Source: Flavobacteriales bacterium
GTDB lineage: Bacteria > Bacteroidota > Bacteroidia > Flavobacteriales_E > Vicingaceae
DNA length: 64,000 bases
Reading direction: 5' to 3'
NCBI GenBank assembly: GCA_020635795.1
Contig: JACJZD010000001.1
Location: 319,001-383,000 of the forward strand
The stretch's first letter is position 1, and each line of letters opens with the position of its first letter. Below, in pieces: positions 34,804 to 43,521 of the stretch. The translations under genes and the position numbers were made by a program. The notes beneath the pieces were generated by a model, which did no database searches, was not told where the DNA came from, and was given only the letters and a program-made list of their open reading frames with translations.

Positions 34804-37025
34804 TAAAAGTTAAAGTTTAAAGATACGAAATATGATCTTCCCCAAAGTACGTTTAATCGGGAGGCATCGCTCTGGTTAGAAACGCCAAAAACATCTCCTA
34901 CCATAATTACATCGGTAACATTAAAAATGTTTTTTACTCCTGCAGTTAAGCCTAATTTTTTGTTTAAAAAGTATTTAGTAGAGCTTGCATCAAAGGTGCT
35001 GTAATCGCCAATGTAGCTTTCTTTTACTTCGTCGGTATCTGTTAAGTAAAAGTTCCTGATAAGCCCTGTGTATTTGTAATTTAAGTTAATGGATAAAGCC
35101 AAACTATCGAAGTTTAAACCAATACTCGAGTTTACATCGTTGCTGTAAAAGAATTTGTTGTTAAAATTATTGTTGTCAAACAAAGAGTTGTAGTTGCCAT
35201 AATAATTGTATCCAACAGAAAAGTTCATTTTTTTATAATCGTATGTTAAATTTAATGAAGAACCTTGAGTGGTTAAAAAATCGATGTTGGTGTATGTCCA
35301 ATCTACATCAGTAGTTTGAGCTAAGCTGATTAAATTGTTGATTTTTGAGTAATATATTTTTGGCGTTAGTTGAAAATGATGGTCATCAATTTTTTTAGTG
35401 TAGTTTACTGAAAAATTAAAATGGTCAGAATTTTCAGCAATTAAATCGGTGTTTCCCCATAAGTTTATGGTAGAGTTGTAATGAAATTCTAAATAAAGCT
35501 CTTTTAAATCGGGCGACCGAAAACCTTTGGCATAAGATGTTTTAAATTGTAAATTATCAGTTGCATTATAAAGCAAATTTAGTGAAGGAATTATAGGTGC
35601 TTGATAGCGAGTGTTATAGGCAAATCGTACAGCAGGTTTAACTACTATTTTTTTTATAGGTTTATAATCTAATGTTGCAAAAATGGCATAGTCACCTATT
35701 TGTTGATTGGTATTGGTTACACGCTGAGCGGAAATAAAATCTTGTTTTAGTTCTGTACCTACCGAATAATTAAATTTTGTTGAATCATTTAAATGAGAGA
35801 ATACTGTCCTAAATAAATAATTGTTGAAAATAGTGGTGTCTTGGTCAGTTTTGCTATCGGTTATGAGTTGTTTTAAAGTGGTTAAATCTTTAAAATAAAT
35901 GTTTCTTGTTCGTTTGTAGTAAGATTGTGAAGCAGTTAAATCAATATAATTAAAAGGAGATACTCTGCCAGTTAATAACACTTTGTTGGTGAGTCGATGT
36001 GTTTTGTAATAAGTATCAAAAGCAGTAATATAATAAGGAGCTCTTGGCTCTCCTCGGCTAGTCATCAATTCTGTAAAACCATCAAATATGTAGGTGAGTT
36101 TTAAGTGCTTAATTCGTCGATTAAACATAAAAGAACCAAAATATTGCTCTCTTGGTTTCCATGTTTTAAAGCGTGAAGTATCTGGGTTTGCAAAGCCTTC
36201 GAAGAAATTTCTACCACCACTAAATTTAAAATTATTGTCTTTTATTTTGAAGCCAACGTTTCCACTAAAATTAAACTGCCCTATGGTTTCGTAGTAGCTT
36301 TTTAAATGAACACTTACATTTTTTACCTGATTTTTTTTGGTGATAACATTTATCGTTCCACCTAACGCATTTGTGCCATAAGCAACCGAAGTTGGACCAT
36401 CAATAATTTCAATTTTTTCTACTTCGTTTAAGTTGATTTGAGAAATATCAATGTTACCGTTAATTCTGCCTTCCACCGGAACTCCGTCAATCATAAATTT
36501 TACATGATTGCCCGATAAACCATTCAGGTTTATGGCAGTTTCGTTAACGTGGCCGTTGTTGGTTTTAAAATTTAATTCGCTGGTTAGTGCTTCTCGTAGG
36601 TTTGATGCACCTTTCGTAATAATTTTTTCTTCACTAATGGTTTTAACATCATAAACTGATTCTTTTAATACAACAGGAATAAAATTAGCTGTAACTACCA
36701 TTTGGTTTAACCCAAAACTTGTTTGTTGGAGTTTAATGGTAGCTTGTTGGTTCGCTGAAAGGGAAAAGATAGTTTTTTCGTAGCCGATGTATGAAACTTC
36801 TACCAATGTACTGTCATTGTAGGGACTAATTGCTTCTCCGTTTTCGTCAGTTATGGTCCACTTAAAATTGTTTGTGGTTAAGTTGGTAAACTTAACGTGA
36901 GCCAGATAAATAGGCTCGTTGGTTTTAAAATCAATAAGTTTGATTGTTGAGTTTTGCCCAAAAACCAAACTTATTGAAAATAAAATAATAAATCCAAAAC
37001 TCAATATATGGTAGTTGAGTTTCAT
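34803..37025 (-). CDS. TonB-dependent outer-membrane receptor
   Basis: Protein of 740 residues. A signal peptide ends at SLVFGQ (about 23). A carboxypeptidase-D-like regulatory domain (about 27-105) is followed by the plug (ISEEKIITKGASNLREAL, FMIDGVPVEGRINGNIDIS, IEIIDGPTSVAYGTNALGGTINV) and a 22-strand-type barrel ending in an aromatic (YFVSLNFNF). It sits between two HmuY-like genes, which suggests heme or a heme-like cofactor as cargo; copper or another siderophore is possible. Confidence 0.88.
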   Translation of the reverse strand: MKLNYHILSFGFIILFSISLVFGQNSTIKLIDFKTNEPIYLAHVKFTNLTTNNFKWTITDENGEAISPYNDSTLVEVSYIGYEKTIFSLSANQQATIKLQQTSFGLNQMVVTANFIPVVLKESVYDVKTISEEKIITKGASNLREALTSELNFKTNNGHVNETAINLNGLSGNHVKFMIDGVPVEGRINGNIDISQINLNEVEKIEIIDGPTSVAYGTNALGGTINVITKKNQVKNVSVHLKSYYETIGQFNFSGNVGFKIKDNNFKFSGGRNFFEGFANPDTSRFKTWKPREQYFGSFMFNRRIKHLKLTYIFDGFTELMTSRGEPRAPYYITAFDTYYKTHRLTNKVLLTGRVSPFNYIDLTASQSYYKRTRNIYFKDLTTLKQLITDSKTDQDTTIFNNYLFRTVFSHLNDSTKFNYSVGTELKQDFISAQRVTNTNQQIGDYAIFATLDYKPIKKIVVKPAVRFAYNTRYQAPIIPSLNLLYNATDNLQFKTSYAKGFRSPDLKELYLEFHYNSTINLWGNTDLIAENSDHFNFSVNYTKKIDDHHFQLTPKIYYSKINNLISLAQTTDVDWTYTNIDFLTTQGSSLNLTYDYKKMNFSVGYNYYGNYNSLFDNNNFNNKFFYSNDVNSSIGLNFDSLALSINLNYKYTGLIRNFYLTDTDEVKESYIGDYSTFDASSTKYFLNKKLGLTAGVKNIFNVTDVIMVGDVFGVSNQSDASRLNVLWGRSYFVSLNFNF

Positions 37026-37032
37026 CGTTTTT

Positions 37033-38298
37033 TTACTGTTTTATAAACTTTTGTGATAAATTGTAGCTTTCTGATTTAATATTAACCACATAAAAACCAT
37101 TACTTAAATCACTTGTATTGATATTGAGTTGTTGTGTTCCGCTAGAAGCGTTTAATCGTTGTTGAGCAACCAACACACCATTAATGCTGTAAATATCAAT
37201 GTCTAACAATTCTGACTTATTGCTATTCAGTAATAAAGTTAAGTTGTTTTTAACTGGGTTTGGATACAATGCAAAAGTTGCTTGAACATTTTCATCAGCA
37301 ATACCAACATTGTTTAATAGTTCTTTGTAAAAGAATGTTTTTCCGTTGCCCATTCCACCAAAAGCGGTGAATTGAATTCTGTAAAAATTAGTACTATCGT
37401 TGTCGTAAACAAAGTAAGCTACCGAGTCGTAAACATTCCAAAAAGCTTGTGCTGAAATGTATCTTTTCCATTCTCTACCTATGTTAGAAATGTTTTGAGT
37501 AAAAGCTGTTTGAGGAGTTGTTGAAACTGCTGCGGTTGCAGAGTCAACTTCGTGAGCTTTGGCACTCCAAACATTTTTATTGCTAAACACACTGGTTACT
37601 GAAACGTAAGTTCCTGGAGGATTAACATAGTCGGTATGCTTTACAAAGGTTAAATCCCACGATGAATTTACAGGTTCTCTATCAATAGTTTGGTTATTAA
37701 GAATAGAGTGATAGATAAAATTTTTGTTAGGATAAGTTGATTTAGTTATTGTAATAATTTGTTCATTACTTCCATCAATGTTTGCATATTTAAACGCCCA
37801 AACACCAGATTTTAAGCTTAAAATCCACAATTTTCTGAAGGAATTATCGCTCAGTTTAATTAGATAAAGTGAATCTCCAAATGTCCAAAAGTTGTTGGTT
37901 GGATTTAATATTCCCCAGCCCATGTCAAAAGTTCCATTAGCCCCTCTGTAAAGGTTAAATGCACCATTTGTCCAAGTAGTATCGGTATTTAATAATCTTT
38001 GCCAACTGGCATAATTGGTAGTGTCAAAAGTGCTCCAAGCCGATGTGTCTCCTGGATATGCCCATAATGTAGATGTTGCTTCATTTAATAAAATAGCACT
38101 ACCTGCGGCACCAGCTCCACTTGCTGAAAAAGCGATGTCCCAATTGTTGTTATCTATATTAGCTACTTCACCATTGTCTAAACTGTAAAATACTTGGTTG
38201 GGGTATAAAGCACCCATTGATGTTGAATCATAAACAGCTTGGGCTTTAATGCTGGAAGTAATGATTAAAGCTGCTAGAATTGTGTAAATTGTTTTCAT
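37033..38298 (-). CDS. HmuY-like protein with T9SS type A sorting domain
   Basis: Secreted protein of 421 residues: signal peptide (about 1-19), then a region laid out like HmuY (VFYSLDNGEVANIDNNNWDIAFSASG near 34-59; SSWDLTFVKHTDY near 218-230), and a C-terminal type A sorting signal (FALYPNPVKNNLTLLL, ISDLSNGFYVVNI-like end, SQKFIKQ). It is the first gene of the run TonB receptor - HmuY - cytochrome c. An FNR-like box lies 76 bases upstream (38374-38389). Probably surface-exposed and part of the same uptake system. Confidence 0.78.
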   Translation of the reverse strand: MKTIYTILAALIITSSIKAQAVYDSTSMGALYPNQVFYSLDNGEVANIDNNNWDIAFSASGAGAAGSAILLNEATSTLWAYPGDTSAWSTFDTTNYASWQRLLNTDTTWTNGAFNLYRGANGTFDMGWGILNPTNNFWTFGDSLYLIKLSDNSFRKLWILSLKSGVWAFKYANIDGSNEQIITITKSTYPNKNFIYHSILNNQTIDREPVNSSWDLTFVKHTDYVNPPGTYVSVTSVFSNKNVWSAKAHEVDSATAAVSTTPQTAFTQNISNIGREWKRYISAQAFWNVYDSVAYFVYDNDSTNFYRIQFTAFGGMGNGKTFFYKELLNNVGIADENVQATFALYPNPVKNNLTLLLNSNKSELLDIDIYSINGVLVAQQRLNASSGTQQLNINTSDLSNGFYVVNIKSESYNLSQKFIKQ

Positions 38299-38373
38299 GA
38301 TTTAGTTTAATTATTTATGGTGCTAAGTTCGTTATATCATTTAAAACATATCGTGAGTTTTGTAAGGTATTTA

Positions 38374-38389
38374 TATGATTTTTATCATA
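38374..38389. promoter_or_regulatory. FNR-like box before the heme-uptake-like operon
   Basis: Perfect inverted repeat TATGAT-TTTT-ATCATA, the same form as the boxes near nirS and norC. It lies upstream of the T9SS HmuY-like gene and downstream of the nirS terminator. Confidence 0.6.
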
Positions 38390-38390
38390 A

Positions 38391-38418
38391 AAAAGTGGAG
38401 GGAAATTTCCCTCCACTT
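38391..38418 (-). terminator. nirS terminator
   Basis: Perfect 13-base arms (AAGTGGAGGGAAA and complement) without a loop spacer, followed in the nirS direction by a run of six T. It lies 31 bases after the nirS stop. Confidence 0.88.
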
Positions 38419-38448
38419 ACCTAAAATTAACTCACAACCAATAACCTA

Positions 38449-40101
38449 TTAATAAATATCGTGAGTCGTGTTGTAAACATTGAATTTACCTGTTGGGTTT
38501 TGTACCCAATCACCTTTAATGATTTGTTTTAATTCTAATGTTTTGTCGTTGTAAATTAAGATACCACTTGTTTTACCCATGAAAACAGATATCCAGATTT
38601 CATCACCATTTTTGTTGTATTCCATGTGAACCATTCTACCATCAACACCTTCTGGCATAGTAATGGTTTTTTTGTGTTCTAATGTTTGAGTATCAAACAC
38701 ATCAACAGCTGAATGTAATGCAACATCAGGGTTTAATGTTCTATCAACCCATAAGTGTTTAGATTTAGGGTGAGATTTCACAAATAATGCACCACCACCG
38801 TTACCAGGAGCTTGTATTTCTTTCACTACTGTCCATTGACCTTCGCCAGCGTTAGTTTTGATGAATGATAACTTATTTTCTCCAAGGTGACTAGTTACCC
38901 AAAGGTTACCTAAATTGTTTTTGATGTTTGTTCCTCTACCAGGGTGAGGTTTAATACCAGTTTCAATAATTTTTACTAGCTTTTTGTTAGGAACATCAAT
39001 TACAACAATTTTGTTACTTGCATTTGCAGCTACTAAGAAATACTTTCCTGAAGCATCCCATCCACCATCGTGTAAGAATCTAGCTGAAGGAATTTCAGTA
39101 ATTTTTGGATTTTTAGGGTCAGTATAGTCTACAATATCAACCATACCTCTTTCTTTAATGTTACAAATCCAAACTGGGTCGGTATGAGACGCTACGATAG
39201 ATGCAACACGTGCTTCGTCAATGTGTTCCATGTCACCATCACAAGCTTTACCAGCAGTACTAGTTACACTAATTGGCTCTAATGTTTGAGCATCGAAAAT
39301 TGCAATGTGAGCAGGGCTGTAACCACCAAATACTAAATATTTGTCTTCGTATCCTTTGTATTTAGAAACCTCAACTGAACGAGCATCAAAAGCTCCTCTT
39401 ACTTCTGCAACAATAGTTGGAGTTTCAGTATAAGTATCAATCATGGTAATTCTACCGTCTCTACCAACTGAATAAATGTAACGACCAGAAGCAGATGTTC
39501 TCAAAATGTGTACAGCAAAACCTGTTTTTAGTACAGCTAATTCTTCTTTAGTATCTCCATCAATAACCGCTACTTTACCAGCATCTCTCATGATAACACC
39601 AAAGTAGTTGTCGATGTTTCTTTTGTGCATTGGTTTTGTCGGTCTGTCAGCAACAGGAACAATAACTTTCCAAGTTTCTTTGATTTCTTTCATTCCAAAA
39701 TCAGGAATTTTTGGTGGTTCAACTTGTAAGAAACGAGTCATTAACTCAATTTCTGCATCAGTCATAATTCCTTTCCATTCTGGCATACCACCTGGTGTAC
39801 CATTTTCTATAAATGCTCTTAAACCAGCTGCACCTAAAACTGTTGTTCCTGGCGCTGGATTGCCTTCTGGTGCAATAGGTAATAAGTGTGGACCTGTTGC
39901 TCCTAGACGTGATGAGCCGTGACAACCAGCACATCTGTCAAAATAAATATCTGAAGCTTGTTGCATTTCAGCTTCTGTTAGTTGGATACCCTCCGTTTTT
40001 GTTTCAGCTGTAGCGTCATCTTTAGGTTTTTCGCCTCCACCACAACTATACATTACCATTGAACTTGCAATTGATAAGTAGATTAGATGTTTCTTTTTCA
40101 T
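38449..40101 (-). CDS. nirS: Cytochrome cd1 nitrite reductase
   Basis: Periplasmic enzyme reducing nitrite to nitric oxide. 550 residues with a lipoprotein-type signal (MVMYSC, cysteine 20), an N-terminal cytochrome c domain with C57-AG-C60-H61, and an eight-bladed d1-heme propeller from about 140. The C-terminus (NPTGKFNVYNTTHDIY) is the characteristic NirS ending and separates it from NirN and NirF. Lipid anchoring is unlike the soluble proteobacterial enzyme. Upstream lie an AAAGATA...TGTCTTT inverted repeat and an FNR-like box. No d1-heme biosynthesis genes (nirE, J, D/L/G/H, F, N) are in this window. Confidence 0.95.
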   Translation of the reverse strand: MKKKHLIYLSIASSMVMYSCGGGEKPKDDATAETKTEGIQLTEAEMQQASDIYFDRCAGCHGSSRLGATGPHLLPIAPEGNPAPGTTVLGAAGLRAFIENGTPGGMPEWKGIMTDAEIELMTRFLQVEPPKIPDFGMKEIKETWKVIVPVADRPTKPMHKRNIDNYFGVIMRDAGKVAVIDGDTKEELAVLKTGFAVHILRTSASGRYIYSVGRDGRITMIDTYTETPTIVAEVRGAFDARSVEVSKYKGYEDKYLVFGGYSPAHIAIFDAQTLEPISVTSTAGKACDGDMEHIDEARVASIVASHTDPVWICNIKERGMVDIVDYTDPKNPKITEIPSARFLHDGGWDASGKYFLVAANASNKIVVIDVPNKKLVKIIETGIKPHPGRGTNIKNNLGNLWVTSHLGENKLSFIKTNAGEGQWTVVKEIQAPGNGGGALFVKSHPKSKHLWVDRTLNPDVALHSAVDVFDTQTLEHKKTITMPEGVDGRMVHMEYNKNGDEIWISVFMGKTSGILIYNDKTLELKQIIKGDWVQNPTGKFNVYNTTHDIY

Positions 40102-40160
40102 GTTAAATTTTTTTATAATTAATTGATTATTGATTGCTATATAAACACTGTTTAAATTTT

Positions 40161-40186
40161 ATATAAAGATATGAGTGTCTTTTATT
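40161..40186. promoter_or_regulatory. Candidate Rrf2/NsrR-type operator upstream of nirS
   Basis: Inverted repeat of the form AAAGATA-TGAG-TGTCTTT at its core, with partly matching outer bases. Its centre is about 73 bases before the nirS ATG. Same 4-base spacer as the boxes at 48196-48221 and 50306-50331. Confidence 0.5.
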
Positions 40187-40235
40187 CGTAGAAATGATTC
40201 TACTCAATACAAAAAGTGGTTTTTGGAAGATAGTT

Positions 40236-40253
40236 ATATGATATAAATCATAT
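40236..40253. promoter_or_regulatory. FNR-like box upstream of nirS
   Basis: Perfect inverted repeat ATATGAT-ATAA-ATCATAT, about 135 bases before the nirS ATG. Same form as 38374-38389 and 48298-48315. Confidence 0.6.
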
Positions 40254-40260
40254 TACAAAA

Positions 40261-40506
40261 CTAATAAATAATTAGACATCCAATGATATAGCTTAATACA
40301 AATAAAATAGAAACCAATTTCCAAACAATATGAGCATGCTTAACTTCAACAAATTGGAAGGCAACAGTGAAAAATTTTATTGTTGTTAAAGAAATTATAA
40401 TAAAAAATACATTGCTGATGGTTGATTCTGCTAAAAAAAAACTTGCAAGAATTAACGTAACCATTAATACCCAACTTATGGTGTTCAGTTTTATTTCGTT
40501 GTTCAT
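40261..40506 (-). CDS. Small membrane subunit, NorF/COX-IV-like
   Basis: Protein of 81 residues with three hydrophobic helices (about 12-30, 31-50, 60-80) and the VEVKHAHIVWK segment typical of the cytochrome c oxidase subunit IV/NorF group. It starts one base after the norE-like stop. NorF helps nitric oxide reductase activity in known denitrifiers; the assignment rests mainly on size, topology and position. Confidence 0.65.
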   Translation of the reverse strand: MNNEIKLNTISWVLMVTLILASFFLAESTISNVFFIIISLTTIKFFTVAFQFVEVKHAHIVWKLVSILFVLSYIIGCLIIY

Positions 40507-40507
40507 G

Positions 40508-41092
40508 TTATAAAAGATAAAGTAGTGGAAAAATTAATATCCAGATTAAATCGCACATGTGCCAATAAGTTGCAATACTCTCTACATCAAACATATTTTC
40601 AGCATTGTATTTTTGTTTTTTTAAGGCTAGCGTAAGATAGCTTAGTAAACCAACACCAAATAAGACATGTACAAAATGAAACCCCGTCATTAACCAATAA
40701 AAAGTAAAAAAGGTGTTGTATTCAAAGCCTATTCCCATATTTATTTTCTGGTAATATTCCATTCCTTTTAAAAGTAGAAAAAGTACGCCCAACACTAAAC
40801 TTATTGTTGTAGCTAATGAAGTTTTTTTAAAATCGTTTATACGTAAATAGTGTACAGCATTGGCTATAAAATAACCGCTCGTAATTAATATAATGGTGTT
40901 TATTGTTCCAACTGTTTGGCTTAAAAATTCCTGACCAATTTTAAATTCTTCTAAAGCATCACTTTTATAGGAAAGGAATACCATAGATGCACCTAAAAAT
41001 GTAAAAATTTCGAGAATAATTAAAAACCAAATAAGGATACCTCCAGGAGGGTAGTAGATTGATTTTTTTGATGATTCTAGCGTGTTTTCCAA
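40508..41092 (-). CDS. norE: Cytochrome c oxidase subunit III-like protein, NorE-like
   Basis: Protein of 194 residues with five predicted membrane helices. Family stretches: PPGGILIWFLIILEIFTFLGA near 16-36, MTGFHFVHVLFGVGLL near 135-150 and YWHMCDLIWILIFPLLYLL at the end. This is the subunit III fold without its oxidase. Next to norD it is best called NorE, an accessory of nitric oxide reductase. Four bases separate it from norD. Confidence 0.82.
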   Translation of the reverse strand: MENTLESSKKSIYYPPGGILIWFLIILEIFTFLGASMVFLSYKSDALEEFKIGQEFLSQTVGTINTIILITSGYFIANAVHYLRINDFKKTSLATTISLVLGVLFLLLKGMEYYQKINMGIGFEYNTFFTFYWLMTGFHFVHVLFGVGLLSYLTLALKKQKYNAENMFDVESIATYWHMCDLIWILIFPLLYLL

Positions 41093-41096
41093 AATA

Positions 41097-42860
41097 TTAA
41101 TGTGTTAAAATTTTCTTATAGAATTTTCCAAAAGCAAATGGTAAATCCTCAGGTTTTGCAAGGATGTTATAATTATTATGACCAAACATTTGCGGTAAAT
41201 AATATTTGGCATGTGCCTCAATAGCTAACGAAAAAGAATGAATGTGCTTGTTTTCTAATTCGTTTAAAGCTTTTTTTACATCTTCAATACCGTACCTTCC
41301 TTCGTAAGTGTCATAATCGTTTGGCTTTCCGTCCGATAAAAGTATAATCCATTTTCTTGAGGTGTTTTCTTTTTCTAGTTGACTTCCTGCATGACGAAGT
41401 GCTGTGCCAATTCGGGTAAAATCTTCGGCTTCAATGGCACCAATTCTGTTGCGGGTTTTAAGCCAACTTTCGTTAAAGGTTTTAATACTTTTGTACGAGC
41501 AGTTGTTTCTTGTACGCGATGAAAAAGTGTCTATTTGAAAGTTGATGTTAAACTCATTCAACACCTCCCCAAAAAGTAAAACGGCTGTTTTTTCTACATC
41601 TAAAACTTTTTGGTTGTTGGTGTATCCATCTGCAGAAAGGCTGGTGTCCATTAAAATTAAAACCGATAAATCCTTTTTTCGTCTTCGTTTGGTGGCGTAC
41701 ACTTTTTCAGTTGGTGTTTTGTTCGACATAATATCGGTAAACGCATCCACAATCGCATCTAAATCTACATTTTCACCATCTACAACTCGGTCAACTTTTT
41801 CGGTTTCGTTATGTATTTGTGAAAATAATTTAAGTAGTTCTCGTTTCGTTTTTTCGTTTTCTTTTATTGTTTTTACTGCATAATTTGAAAATCGTTCATC
41901 TACTTTTTTGGGATAAACCTTGCAGAAGTTTGGTTTATAAACTCGGTTTTTATAGTCCCATTCGTTGTAATGTAAAAAGTAACCTTTGTCTAACTTGTTT
42001 TCTACTAATATATTCGATTTACTGTTTACAAACTCAGCTTTATATACCGAATGATTGGCTTCATCTGTTCTTACCGTATGTTTTAAGTTTAATTCTCTTA
42101 TGGCTTCTTCATCATCGCTCAAGGTGTCATCACCGTCCATTTCTTTAAAAGTTCCGTTAAATTCAGATGCAGTATCTACTTTCTCAAAATTGTTGGTGGC
42201 CACATTGTCTTCCATTTGCTTTTTGTCAATAGCAATGGTTTCAACCTCGTCGCTTGGGTTAGCATTTAGTTCGGTTGTTATTTCTGGTTTTTCGATTTTG
42301 TCGTTTGTGTTGGGTGATGTGGTGTTGGCACTGAATATATGCTGATTAATTTTCATCCATCTGCCAAAAAGCCAAGTGTAGTCTGTTTCTTTTTGCTGTT
42401 GTGCGTAAAATTGCTCTAAATTCTTTTTTTGAGTTTCAAAAATAGATTTGGTGTTAGGGTACTCTATAAAAAGTTGTTCTAAAACTTTTTCAGAACAATC
42501 AAGTGCTTTTTGTTGCGATACCGAAGGTTTGTTTTCTTCGTTGTCTGCCCAGTTTAATTGTAGTTTTTGCTGTACGGATAAATACAAGACCCTAAACAAG
42601 TAAAAATTTACATTGTCTTCTAATTTTTCGTTAAAATTGATATTTGAGGGCAAGTAAAAACTTAATCCCGACCAACCACCTTCGCGTTCTGAAGTATACA
42701 CTTCATTTTGAAAGCCACTTAAAGCTCGGGCTAAAATGGTTAGTCGGGGTTTTAAGGGTTCTAAATAGACAGTTCGTTGTTCAACTTCTTCATCAACCTT
42801 TACCGTAATTTTTTTGTAAAAATTATAAATGCGTTTAAATATGACCTGATCTATTTCCAA
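41097..42860 (-). CDS. norD: Nitric oxide reductase activation protein NorD
   Basis: Cytoplasmic protein of 587 residues with a C-terminal von Willebrand A domain: the metal-site motif DTSLSADG near 402-409, then EAEDFTRIGTALRHAG and ILLSDGKPNDYDTYEGRYG near 505-525. The N-terminal and middle parts, with an acidic stretch (EMDGDDTLSDDEEA), match NorD. NorD works with the AAA+ ATPase NorQ to insert the non-heme iron into NorB. Here norQ is separated from it by three other genes. Confidence 0.9.
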   Translation of the reverse strand: MEIDQVIFKRIYNFYKKITVKVDEEVEQRTVYLEPLKPRLTILARALSGFQNEVYTSEREGGWSGLSFYLPSNINFNEKLEDNVNFYLFRVLYLSVQQKLQLNWADNEENKPSVSQQKALDCSEKVLEQLFIEYPNTKSIFETQKKNLEQFYAQQQKETDYTWLFGRWMKINQHIFSANTTSPNTNDKIEKPEITTELNANPSDEVETIAIDKKQMEDNVATNNFEKVDTASEFNGTFKEMDGDDTLSDDEEAIRELNLKHTVRTDEANHSVYKAEFVNSKSNILVENKLDKGYFLHYNEWDYKNRVYKPNFCKVYPKKVDERFSNYAVKTIKENEKTKRELLKLFSQIHNETEKVDRVVDGENVDLDAIVDAFTDIMSNKTPTEKVYATKRRRKKDLSVLILMDTSLSADGYTNNQKVLDVEKTAVLLFGEVLNEFNINFQIDTFSSRTRNNCSYKSIKTFNESWLKTRNRIGAIEAEDFTRIGTALRHAGSQLEKENTSRKWIILLSDGKPNDYDTYEGRYGIEDVKKALNELENKHIHSFSLAIEAHAKYYLPQMFGHNNYNILAKPEDLPFAFGKFYKKILTH

Positions 42861-42862
42861 TT

Positions 42863-43510
42863 TTACTTTTTTTCAATTATTAATTTATATACATCATCAA
42901 GGTTATCTTCATTGCTAAAATTAACACCTAAATCAATAACATGTCCTTCGCGAATGTTGTAAACCCAACCATGAATATGTACAACTTGTCCTTTTCGCCA
43001 AACTCGTTGTAATATCGAAGTTTTTGCTAAATCATAAACTTGCTCAACCACATTTAGTTCTACAAAACGGTCAAACCTTTTGTTCTCGTCTTCAATACTG
43101 TTTAGCTCTAGATGATGTAGTCTATATACATCTTTAATATGTCTTATCCAGTTATCAATAATACCAAAATATTGATTGCCCATTGCAGCTTTAATACCTC
43201 CACAACCATAATGACCGCAAACTATTACATGCTTTACTTTTAAAACATTAACAGCATAATCTAACACACTCAGCATGTTCATGTCGGTATGTATAACCAT
43301 GTTGGCAATGTTACGGTGTACAAAAACCTCACCTGGTTTAGCTCCAATCAGTTCATTTGCTGGTACTCGGCTGTCGGCACAACCTATCCAAAGTACAGGT
43401 GGTTGCTGTCCTTCGGCTAAATCTAAAAAATAATTTTTATCTATAGCTAATTTTTCTTCAACCCATTTACGGTTGTTTTCAATGAGTTGTTTATAAAATG
43501 TATGTTCCAT
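42863..43510 (-). CDS. can: Beta-class carbonic anhydrase
   Basis: Zinc enzyme interconverting CO2 and bicarbonate, 215 residues. Zinc ligands C44 (CADSR), H100 and C103 (CGHYGCGG) with the D46-R48 dyad are all present; PGEVFVHRNIAN near 58-69 is the usual family stretch. It starts 12 bases after the SulP transporter gene and ends 3 bases before norD, so it is embedded in the nor block. With SulP it probably forms a bicarbonate uptake/hydration pair. Confidence 0.93.
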   Translation of the reverse strand: MEHTFYKQLIENNRKWVEEKLAIDKNYFLDLAEGQQPPVLWIGCADSRVPANELIGAKPGEVFVHRNIANMVIHTDMNMLSVLDYAVNVLKVKHVIVCGHYGCGGIKAAMGNQYFGIIDNWIRHIKDVYRLHHLELNSIEDENKRFDRFVELNVVEQVYDLAKTSILQRVWRKGQVVHIHGWVYNIREGHVIDLGVNFSNEDNLDDVYKLIIEKK

Positions 43511-43521
43511 TTTTTTAAATT

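Noticed and set aside
38449..40101. NirN or NirF (d1-heme biosynthesis) instead of NirS
   Set aside because: It has the cytochrome c domain, full length and the NPTGKFNVYNTTHD ending typical of NirS.
41542..42345. Plus-strand open frames opposite norD
   Set aside because: They are shadows of the norD coding strand, with low-complexity Ser/Phe-rich translations and no start signals.
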